Origin: JAHCHL01 sp964546835
Lineage (GTDB): Bacteria; Armatimonadota; Fimbriimonadia; Fimbriimonadales; ATM1
Assembly (NCBI GenBank): GCA_964546835.1
Contig: CAZJKW010000018.1
Coordinates: 1 to 26,224, forward strand
Direction: 5' to 3'
DNA: 26,224 nt
The number at the start of each line of letters is the position of its first letter. Within the stretch, counting starts at the first letter, position 1. The translations under genes were made by a program, and so were the position numbers. Shown piece after piece: positions 15,148-21,035 of the stretch. The notes below the pieces were generated by a model. The model saw only the letters and a program-made list of their open reading frames with translations. It had not been told where the DNA came from and searched no databases.

Positions 15148-16005
15148 TTAAATGACCGATTCGATGACCGGTTTTCCGGCTTCAATTCGAACAAAGTGAG
15201 TGACTTTTGCAGAGCCGACAATTTCGCCAACTTTTTTCGAAAGTTCTGCATACCAGGGTTGTTCCAATAAAACAACTGTTTGCAAAAACTCCTTGTTCAC
15301 TTTGCCTTGTGCGATTTTTTCTGCCATTTCCACCGGTTTTCCATCATCAATTGCTTTCTGTTTTTCAATTTCAATTTCCTTGCTTAATCTCACTTGGTCA
15401 ACTTGGTCCTTTGAAATGTATTCAGGGTGCAAAGCAACAATTTGGGTTCCGATTTTGTTGGCAAGTTCCTCGCCGTTTCCGTTTGCGCCCGAGAGAGCGA
15501 CAAGTGCGGCTTTTGCTTTGTCATGGTGCAGATAGAATCCAATGGCTTCATTGCTTGAGATTCGTTTCACTCCACCCAATTGAATGTTTTCGCGGATTTT
15601 TCCAACTGCTTCTTCCAAATGTTCTTGAAGCGATTTGCCATCAATTACATCATTCAAAGGGTTTGCGCTGGGCTCGTTTTCGGCAAAGTGTGATGCCAGT
15701 TTGTTTGCAAGAGCGATGAAATCTTCATTTCTTGCAACAAAATCAGTTTCGCAAAGCAGTGAAATTGCAGCGACCGCATTTCCGGATTTAGCAACGCCAA
15801 TGGTGCCGAAAGAAGTGGCTCGGTCTTGTCGTTTTCCTGCTGCCATTTTTCCGCCTTCGCGCAAGATTTCTTTGCCTCTTGCTACCAATGCGTCATCGCC
15901 CATGATGCCTTCGCTTTCGGCTTGCTCAAGTGCCTTTTTGCAGTCCATCATCGGTGCATCGGTTTCTTCCCTTAATTTTTTTACAAGTTGTGCTGAAATC
16001 GCCAT
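15148..16005 (-). CDS. tsf: Translation elongation factor Ts
   Basis: EF-Ts exchanges GDP for GTP on EF-Tu. 285 residues from ATG 16005 (MAISAQLVKKLREETDAPMMDCKKALEQA), which matches the family N-terminal UBA-like domain. GAGGAA lies seven bases upstream. The frame is open 41 codons further up, but that part is the out-of-frame rpsB end and is not protein-like. Core landmarks are GKMAAGKRQDRATSFG, AISLLCETDFVARNEDF (the conserved TDFVARN) and the repeated domain with KVNKEFLQTVVLLEQPWY. It starts four bases after the rpsB stop and is followed by a strong terminator. Confidence 0.97.
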   Translation of the reverse strand: MAISAQLVKKLREETDAPMMDCKKALEQAESEGIMGDDALVARGKEILREGGKMAAGKRQDRATSFGTIGVAKSGNAVAAISLLCETDFVARNEDFIALANKLASHFAENEPSANPLNDVIDGKSLQEHLEEAVGKIRENIQLGGVKRISSNEAIGFYLHHDKAKAALVALSGANGNGEELANKIGTQIVALHPEYISKDQVDQVRLSKEIEIEKQKAIDDGKPVEMAEKIAQGKVNKEFLQTVVLLEQPWYAELSKKVGEIVGSAKVTHFVRIEAGKPVIESVI

Positions 16006-16009
16006 TGAT

Positions 16010-16885
16010 TTATTCCTCTTCTGTTCCTTCGTGTTTTGATTTTCTTGCTCTGCTTGTTGCCGGTCCAACTTCTTCGAGTTCTTCTTCAAGTGAGAATTTT
16101 CGAAGCATTTCCAATTCAACTTCGCCAAGTGGTACTGCTTCTTGTTCTTGTGCTTGTTCTACTTCGGCTGCGACCAATTCGGCATCCTCGCCGGCTTTAT
16201 CGTCAACTGGTCGCAATGAAAGCACCAGATCAGCAATTTTTCCGCTAATTAATCGAACCGCACGAATCGCATCGTCGTTTCCTGGGATGACGTAATCTGC
16301 ATCATCCGGATCGCAATTTGTATCCACAATCGCAACAATTGGAATTCCAAGCGTACGCGCTTCTTGTACTGCAATCGCTTCTTTTTTCAAATCAACGATA
16401 AACATCAATGCCGGCATTCCGGGCATATCTTTGATTCCGTCAAAGTTTCTGTGAAGGCGTTCGCGTTCTTTCTCGCGCATCATGCCCTCTTTTTTGGTTA
16501 GCCGTTGGAAATAGCCCTCTTCGCTCAATCGGTCTAATTCTTTCATTCGCGAAATTCGCGCTTGCATGGTTTTCCAATTTGTAAGAAGCCCACCCATCCA
16601 TCGTTCGCTTACGTAATATTGTCTGCAGCGAATTGCGGCTTCTCGAATGGCACCTTCGGTCTGTTTTTTGGTTCCGACAAAAAGGATGTTTCCGCCGTTT
16701 TCAACCACTTCGCGAATTTTTTCCATCGCTTCTTCAAAAAGTTTGATGGTTTGGTGAAGGTCAATGATGTAAATCCCGGAACGGGCACCATAAATGTATC
16801 GTTTCATTTTCGGGTTCCACCGTCTGGTGGCATGCCCGAAGTGAACTCCTGCTTCGAGGAGCTCCCTCATAGTTAGCGGCGTCAT
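16010..16885 (-). CDS. rpsB: 30S ribosomal protein S2 with acidic C-terminal extension
   Basis: S2 binds late to the 30S subunit and helps recruit S1. 291 residues, longer than the roughly 230-260 typical of the family. The core is unmistakable: MRELLEAGVHFGHATRRWNPKMKRYIYG, GIYIIDLHQTIKLFEEA, GGNILFVGTKKQ, RWMGGLLTNWKTM, PGMPALMFIVDLKKEAIAVQEARTLGIPIVAIVDTNCDPDD and VIPGNDDAIRAV. After about residue 230 comes a Glu/Ala-rich tail ending in a short basic stretch (SRARKSKHEG) and TEEE. ATG 16885 has AAGGAG five bases upstream. The leader contains a stable hairpin and a -10-like TAAAAT. Organised with tsf as in most bacteria. Confidence 0.97.
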   Translation of the reverse strand: MTPLTMRELLEAGVHFGHATRRWNPKMKRYIYGARSGIYIIDLHQTIKLFEEAMEKIREVVENGGNILFVGTKKQTEGAIREAAIRCRQYYVSERWMGGLLTNWKTMQARISRMKELDRLSEEGYFQRLTKKEGMMREKERERLHRNFDGIKDMPGMPALMFIVDLKKEAIAVQEARTLGIPIVAIVDTNCDPDDADYVIPGNDDAIRAVRLISGKIADLVLSLRPVDDKAGEDAELVAAEVEQAQEQEAVPLGEVELEMLRKFSLEEELEEVGPATSRARKSKHEGTEEE

Positions 16886-16908
16886 GTTGTCTCCTTAGGG
16901 TTAGCCTC

Positions 16909-16950
16909 CGGTCCCGGAACACCCACAAAGGGCACCCCAAGGCGGGACCG
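16909..16950 (-). promoter_or_regulatory. Hairpin in the rpsB mRNA leader
   Basis: CGGTCCCG and CGGGACCG form a perfect 8-base stem around a 26-base loop rich in GGG/CCC blocks. It lies between the candidate promoter and the AAGGAG of rpsB (12 bases before the ribosome-binding site). Ribosomal protein S2 represses its own operon through the leader in E. coli; this could be an analogous site, but I do not recognise a named motif. Confidence 0.45.
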
Positions 16951-16967
16951 TGCGAATTTGAAGGAGA

Positions 16968-16973
16968 ATTTTA
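16968..16973 (-). promoter_or_regulatory. Candidate -10 element of the rpsB-tsf operon
   Basis: TAAAAT preceded by GGG, 82 bases before the rpsB ATG and just before the leader hairpin, which would then sit near the 5' end of the mRNA. No good -35 hexamer at normal spacing. Confidence 0.4.
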
Positions 16974-16989
16974 CCCTGAAGTTGAACTT

Positions 16990-17466
16990 ATGGGTATGCA
17001 AAAAACGATGATGGAGTTTTTGAAGGGACAAATGGACTGGATTGAAAGTGCCTATTTGAGTGACCTTGAGGCATGTAGCGAGGAGAGTTTGGGAAAGTCA
17101 CCCGGAGGAGTCGCACGAACACCCTTTGACATAACTTACGAAGTTGCGTATATCAACCGGCATTTTGCCCGGCGATTGAGGGGGGAAGAGAGTCCGACTT
17201 TTCCCGAAGGATGGATGAAAGCACCGGAAGAGTTCCAGAGCAAGACAAAAATCATTGAAGAGTTAAGAAATTCCTTTTCAGATTTCCGGTCGGAGTTTGA
17301 TAAAGAAACGGACGAAACCATACATCGAGAAATTCAAACTCCAAAAGGTGTTGCAACTCCACTTGAATACGCGGAGATTTATGTCGGACATGCGAACTAT
17401 CATGATGCTCAAATCAATTATCACCAGACCATTTACGGTGACGGCGAAGTTCATTGGAAGATGTGA
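16990..17466 (+). CDS. DinB-family protein
   Basis: 158 residues with the DinB/YfiT four-helix-bundle look. MEFLKGQMDWIESAYLSDLEA forms helix 1; DITYEVAYINRHFARRL is the second helix, with a His in the usual metal-ligand place; helix 4 contains VGHANYHDAQINYHQTIYGD, giving the paired His residues expected for the third and later ligands. DinB-like proteins are metal-binding and include thiol transferases and stress-induced proteins; a specific reaction cannot be named. It starts at ATG 16990 (or ATG 16996), divergent from rpsB. The nearest Shine-Dalgarno-like GAAGGAG is over 20 bases upstream. Its TGA stop abuts the stop of the convergent lipoprotein gene with no base between. Confidence 0.8.
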   Translation: MGMQKTMMEFLKGQMDWIESAYLSDLEACSEESLGKSPGGVARTPFDITYEVAYINRHFARRLRGEESPTFPEGWMKAPEEFQSKTKIIEELRNSFSDFRSEFDKETDETIHREIQTPKGVATPLEYAEIYVGHANYHDAQINYHQTIYGDGEVHWKM

Positions 17467-18573
17467 TTACCGAAGATCCGGCAGGGGTGGCCTTTGATTC
17501 ATCGGTTCCATTTCTCTAATTTGTCGAGAGGAATTGACCGTATCATCCGCTTTCATCTTGATAGCGGCAGGATTCCATTGCTTTTTTGATTCACCAATCT
17601 GTTTTAACCTTTCCCGCATCGCAATTTTTTTCTTAATTAAGTTTATGCAAATTGGAATTTGCATTCCAACAACCCTTGCCGGTAAATCTTTTGGGTTCTG
17701 CCTGCCTTTTACAATTGCTTCGTTGCCAATCTCGATGGCTTTTTGCGGATTCGTTTTTTCAACTTTTATGAGTTCAACAATTTTTGCTAAATATTGGATT
17801 AATGCTTGGTCGGCTTCTTCGTGATTTAGCCGCCGATAGAGGTCAATTCTCGCTTCTTGATTATCATCCAACTTTTCCTGATTATTTGCATCGGTTTGAC
17901 GAATGAATTTACGAAATCGTGCTATTTCATAGCCGAAGGCATCATTTAGGTTTGGTAAAGGGAGGATAGAAACAGATGTGTTAGGTACTGCTAAAATTTC
18001 TGCACAATCAAGAACGTAATTTGCACATGAAATATAGTTTAACTTGTCTCGCATGGTCGGGCCTTGCTCACAAATGACGGTTATGGCGACGGCTTTATCG
18101 AAGTCGTCTTGCCAGTCGGTTTGGTTTTTAAGTCGTTTAATAACTGCACTTGCTAACAACAATCGAATTGCGTCTTTTATCTGGTCCAGTTCTTTAGGAA
18201 ACCTTTCTGTCAAATCGGTCAAGTCTCTTTCGGGTGCGAAGTTGCCTTTGATAGGAATAGACCTCGCAGCAATCAATGCGTTGTTGATTTCGCGAAATGC
18301 CTCAATCGCTTTTTCACCATCTTTTTTTTCAAGAATACGCGTTGCTTGAAAAAAATGGGGTCGGATTTGGTCAAGTTGAACATCGAACAAATTCAGACTT
18401 TCACAGATGTCGTCCGATTTGCTCGTATAGTTAGAATCAATTTCATCGAGAGACGTGACTAGGCCGAGAGAATTTGCCTCTGTTAAAATCGGTTCAAGAG
18501 AATTCGGCTCAGGTCTGCCTTTTGAACAGCCCAAAAACAGAGCCAAGCAGGCAACCCATAACAAATAGCGCAT
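17467..18573 (-). CDS. Hypothetical lipoprotein, mostly helical
   Basis: 368 residues. The N-terminus MRYLLWVACLALFLGC is a lipoprotein signal with lipid-modified Cys16. I do not recognise a domain in the rest. It is rich in charged helices, with repeated helix-turn units (EKKDGEKAIEAFREINNAL, EADQALIQYLAKIVELIK, NPQKAIEIGNEAIVKG) reminiscent of TPR-like helical pairs, and a Pro-rich C-terminal end. There are four mature Cys besides the lipid Cys (in DDICES, VICEQ, ISCANYVLDCAE) and one near the end (PICIN). ATG 18573 lies 21 bases after the tRNA-Thr CCA on the same strand, with GGAAAAG as a weak ribosome-binding site, so it may be expressed from the tRNA promoter. Convergent with the DinB gene. 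Confidence 0.75.
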   Translation of the reverse strand: MRYLLWVACLALFLGCSKGRPEPNSLEPILTEANSLGLVTSLDEIDSNYTSKSDDICESLNLFDVQLDQIRPHFFQATRILEKKDGEKAIEAFREINNALIAARSIPIKGNFAPERDLTDLTERFPKELDQIKDAIRLLLASAVIKRLKNQTDWQDDFDKAVAITVICEQGPTMRDKLNYISCANYVLDCAEILAVPNTSVSILPLPNLNDAFGYEIARFRKFIRQTDANNQEKLDDNQEARIDLYRRLNHEEADQALIQYLAKIVELIKVEKTNPQKAIEIGNEAIVKGRQNPKDLPARVVGMQIPICINLIKKKIAMRERLKQIGESKKQWNPAAIKMKADDTVNSSRQIREMEPMNQRPPLPDLR

Positions 18574-18584
18574 GATTCTTTTCC

Positions 18585-18596
18585 GAATTGAAACTG
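18585..18596. repeat. 12-base direct repeat, copy downstream of tRNA-Thr
   Basis: GAATTGAAACTG, identical to 18696-18707. The two copies flank the tRNA gene 111 bases apart. This copy includes the last two bases (CA) of the encoded CCA. Confidence 0.75.
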
Positions 18597-18669
18597 GAGC
18601 CGAAGACAGGATTTGAACCCGCGACCCGCTGTTTACAAAACAGCCGCTCTACCACTGAGCTACTTCGGC
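18595..18669 (-). tRNA. tRNA-Thr (anticodon UGU)
   Basis: Read on the minus strand the gene folds as a normal cloverleaf. The acceptor stem is GCCGAAG (18669-18663) paired with CTTCGGC (18605-18599). TA at positions 8-9 is followed by the D arm GCTCAGTGGTAGAGC. The anticodon stem GCTGT/ACAGC holds the loop TTTGTAA, anticodon TGT, reading ACA. The T arm is GCGGG-TTCAAAT-CCTGT, with two G-U pairs. Discriminator T (18598) and an encoded CCA (18597-18595) complete it. A TACAAT -10 lies about ten bases upstream. Confidence 0.96.
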
Positions 18670-18679
18670 TCGGCTCGCT

Positions 18680-18710
18680 ATTGTAGTCCACTTAGGAATT
18701 GAAACTGCAA
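18680..18710 (-). promoter_or_regulatory. Promoter of tRNA-Thr
   Basis: -10 TACAAT at 18685-18680 and -35-like TTGCAG at 18710-18705, spacer 19 bases. The tRNA 5' end follows ten bases after the -10. The -35 overlaps one copy of the 12-base repeat. Confidence 0.55.
18696..18707. repeat. 12-base direct repeat, copy upstream of tRNA-Thr
   Basis: GAATTGAAACTG, the partner of 18585-18596, overlapping the -35 region of the tRNA promoter. Confidence 0.75.
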
Positions 18711-18733
18711 GTTTAGGCGTAGACTTACCATCT

Positions 18734-19255
18734 ATGTATCGGCTATTGAGGGTCATTCATCGATGGGTTGGACTGTTTTCGTGCATTTTTTTGGCAACGA
18801 TTGCAATTACGGGATTTCTATTGGCGACCAAGGGAAGTATTGGCTGGGTGCGCCCACCGGAACAAAAGGGTCCGGAAATTGAATCGCTAAGAGAATCCAT
18901 TGGCCTAAATGAAGCTGCCGAAGCGGCCTGCAATCTCGGAATATCGGAGTTAAAGTCTCACAAAGACATTGACAGGATGGATTACCGTCCAAATAAAAAC
19001 ATTTATAAAATTGTTAGCAATGAAGGGTATCACGAGGTTCAGGTTTGCGGTTCAACGGGAAAAGTGTTGCAGGTAGCAACAAGAAACGATCAGTTAACCG
19101 AAGATATTCACGATTTAAGTTTCTTTGGTGATGGATTCCACACTTATTTGTTGCCCCTAATATCGTTTGCTTTGTTATATCTGAGTGTCAGCGGCGCAAG
19201 CATATTTTTGGTTCCTGTATTACGAAGAAAGAAATTTCATAAATCTCAATCGTAA
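18734..19255 (+). CDS. PepSY-type membrane protein
   Basis: 173 residues. MYRLLRVIHRWVGLFSCIFLATIAITGFLLA is the PepSY-associated membrane start (conserved HRW, helix about 10-31). A soluble part of about 95 residues follows with a PepSY-like strand pattern (YRPNKNIYKIVSNEGYHEVQVCGSTGKVLQV), then DLSFFGDGFHTYLLPLISFALLYLSVSGASIFLVPVL as the second helix, and a basic tail. This looks like a short two-helix relative of PepSY_TM proteins, some of which handle iron-siderophore reduction or sit near redox proteins. The start at ATG 18734 has TAGACT eight bases upstream and no Shine-Dalgarno, so it may be leaderless. It overlaps the end of the redoxin gene by ten bases, tail to tail. Confidence 0.78.
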   Translation: MYRLLRVIHRWVGLFSCIFLATIAITGFLLATKGSIGWVRPPEQKGPEIESLRESIGLNEAAEAACNLGISELKSHKDIDRMDYRPNKNIYKIVSNEGYHEVQVCGSTGKVLQVATRNDQLTEDIHDLSFFGDGFHTYLLPLISFALLYLSVSGASIFLVPVLRRKKFHKSQS

Positions 19256-19938
19256 AAGGAACATCCGGAAGTCATTTTTATTGGCGCATAATCTGGGTCA
19301 AAAGGCATAGATTTGAATCCCGCCAAATTTGATGCTGTTTCGTTCAGTTCTTTTAGCATGGATGCGCTGTATCCGGGCCAAAGTTTTTCAATCGTGCCGT
19401 TAGGCCGAACAAGAGCGGTGTAAACCGATTGTTTTGCTTTAAAGTACTGCATGGTTTTGGTGGATTCGTCCATCAGCAATATCAGGTTTGAATTCGTGTC
19501 GTCTCTCCACGCTGTTGCTTCTGTTTTATTCGAATTAATGATTCCAACAAATACAACCCGGGATCCAAGTTGCTTTTGCATTTTAATAAAAAGAGGTTCG
19601 ACATCAATACTGCAAGGGCAACCATACTTAATAAAATAAAGCACCACCGGTCTGCCTTTTGCAATTTGGTTTAGACTCCACACTTTACCTTCCAAATCGG
19701 GTAAACGAAAATTCGGTGCCTGAATGTTTGAAAAAGAATTTGCGGATTTCCACATTTCTTCAGTCACCGGATGTCTGACCGTTGCCTCTATTTTTGTGCC
19801 TTCCAAAACGATGTTTTGCTGGCGGTTATACCAACTGAGACCCGCAAGCAACGCAGCGGAAATGACAAGCCAAATTGCCAAGAACGAAACCGCAAAACGT
19901 GTGATTTTTATCACTCCACTTCCAATATACCTTTTCAT
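19246..19938 (-). CDS. Membrane-anchored redoxin (AhpC/TSA-thioredoxin fold) with CPC motif
   Basis: 230 residues. A membrane segment near residues 13-35 (ITRFAVSFLAIWLVISAALLAG) is followed by an outside domain. NIQAPNFRLPDLEGKVWSLNQIAKGRPVVLYF matches the start of peroxiredoxin/ResA-like redoxins. Where these normally have C-x-x-C or a single peroxidatic Cys, this protein has YGCPCS (Cys107 and Cys109, one residue apart). VVFVGIINSNK and YTALVRPNGTIEKLWPGYS are the expected later strands. A third Cys, Cys227, sits four residues from the C-terminus (SGCSFYD). Probably an extracytoplasmic thiol protein; peroxidase, reductase or metal handling cannot be distinguished. TATGCT six bases before the ATG suggests a leaderless start. 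Confidence 0.8.
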   Translation of the reverse strand: MKRYIGSGVIKITRFAVSFLAIWLVISAALLAGLSWYNRQQNIVLEGTKIEATVRHPVTEEMWKSANSFSNIQAPNFRLPDLEGKVWSLNQIAKGRPVVLYFIKYGCPCSIDVEPLFIKMQKQLGSRVVFVGIINSNKTEATAWRDDTNSNLILLMDESTKTMQYFKAKQSVYTALVRPNGTIEKLWPGYSASMLKELNETASNLAGFKSMPFDPDYAPIKMTSGCSFYD

Positions 19939-20001
19939 AAATCAAGCATAAGTGCGAGGATTTTCATGTTAGGTTAGAGCCGGATTAATGGAAGAAACAA
20001 C

Positions 20002-20460
20002 ATGACAATGAAAAGACGCCGCAAGGGATTTTCAATCATAGACACCCTCATTGCCACAGGAATTCTGCTTTTGGGTGCTCTTGCGTTTTGTGCCGTTGCC
20101 CCGGTTGTCAGCAGATCTCACCACAAGTCGGACGAAATGTCAAAAGCGGTTCAAATTGCCAGTTGGCAGACCGAACAAATTCGGCAACTGGGTTATCTGG
20201 ACGTTTCCTATAGCAAATTGTATGCATTGGGATATGTCGAAAATTGGTCCGGAACCGGCCCTTTTATATTTTCATCTGCTCCGGCAGTTTCGGGAATGAA
20301 GTTTGCTCCAAGCGTTCAGTTGCGCAGTGGCGTTGGGGAAATGACCATAACTGACAAAACAGCCACTCTAAAAGAAGTTGCGGTAACGGTCAAGTGGGTT
20401 TCTGCAAACGGCAAAAACATGGAAGTTAAGTTAACTACTCTGATTGGAAAAGACTCATGA
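20002..20460 (+). CDS. PilV-like minor prepilin
   Basis: 152 residues. The N-terminus MTMKRRRKGFSIIDTLIATGILLLGALAF is a class III/type IV prepilin leader: basic residues, Gly, then Phe+1. Cleavage by a PilD-type peptidase is expected after Gly9. The residue five after cleavage is Asp, not the usual Glu. The rest is a short beta-rich pilin head (AVTVKWVSANGKNMEVKLTTL) resembling PilV/GspI minor pilins. The start at ATG 20002 has only a weak purine stretch (GGAAGAA) upstream; ATG 20008 is also possible. It is the first of three overlapping genes and ends in ATGA shared with the next start. Confidence 0.8.
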   Translation: MTMKRRRKGFSIIDTLIATGILLLGALAFCAVAPVVSRSHHKSDEMSKAVQIASWQTEQIRQLGYLDVSYSKLYALGYVENWSGTGPFIFSSAPAVSGMKFAPSVQLRSGVGEMTITDKTATLKEVAVTVKWVSANGKNMEVKLTTLIGKDS

Positions 20461-21035
20461 GAAAAAAAAGAGGATTTACGCTTCCAGAAGTCTTAGTCGG
20501 TTCAACATTGATGTCTCTTCTAATTCTTTATTCACTTTCACTGCTCACTAACACTTTGAGAACCATGCAAAAGACTGATTCGCGCGTGGAAATGAGTGAT
20601 AAGTCTGCAAATGTTCTTCGAAAAATAAGCGAAGACCTGCGTGCGGCCTTCTCCGTTACCGTAAGTTCTGATGGGAGAACATTAACATTTACTCAACCGA
20701 AATTGGCAACAACAAACGACTCAGTTACGGGCGAAAAAGAATTCTTGACACCAATTCAATCCGACGGAATTATTCGGAATTACACCGTTAACAGTTCCGG
20801 ACAATTAAGGTATTGGGAAGGTACAGGTTCGCAAAAAACGATTTTGACGGGGATATTGCTTAAGGACCCCGATCCACAATCTTCAAAATACAACCAAGAT
20901 TACAATAATTTTCAATTTACAAAAGTTGGAAATCGTGTCGCCATTCAAATCACCCTTTTGACTGAAAGAAACTCATTTGCCGGAAAACAATCCAATCGAA
21001 TGACGGCTTTGACGTTTCTAAGGAACGCAAAATGA
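20457..21035 (+). CDS. PilW/PulJ-like minor prepilin
   Basis: 192 residues. MRKKRGFTLPEVLVGSTLMSLLILYSLSLLT is a prepilin leader with the normal Gly/Phe junction and Glu+5. The pattern LRTMQKTDSRVEMSDKSANVLRKISEDLRAA is the helix found at the start of PilW/GspJ proteins, followed by a beta-rich head with VGNRVAIQITLLTERN near the end. Translation is coupled on both sides by ATGA overlaps (20457-20460 and 21032-21035). It presumably assembles with its two neighbours at the tip of a type IV pilus or a type II secretion-like pseudopilus. Confidence 0.82.
   Translation: MRKKRGFTLPEVLVGSTLMSLLILYSLSLLTNTLRTMQKTDSRVEMSDKSANVLRKISEDLRAAFSVTVSSDGRTLTFTQPKLATTNDSVTGEKEFLTPIQSDGIIRNYTVNSSGQLRYWEGTGSQKTILTGILLKDPDPQSSKYNQDYNNFQFTKVGNRVAIQITLLTERNSFAGKQSNRMTALTFLRNAK

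Noticed and set aside
15207..15719. Plus-strand open frame opposite tsf
   Set aside because: It mirrors the conserved tsf coding sequence and has no family match or ribosome-binding site.
16006..16128. 41-residue N-terminal extension of EF-Ts
   Set aside because: It overlaps the end of rpsB, is low complexity, and ATG 16005 has a good ribosome-binding site and matches the family start.
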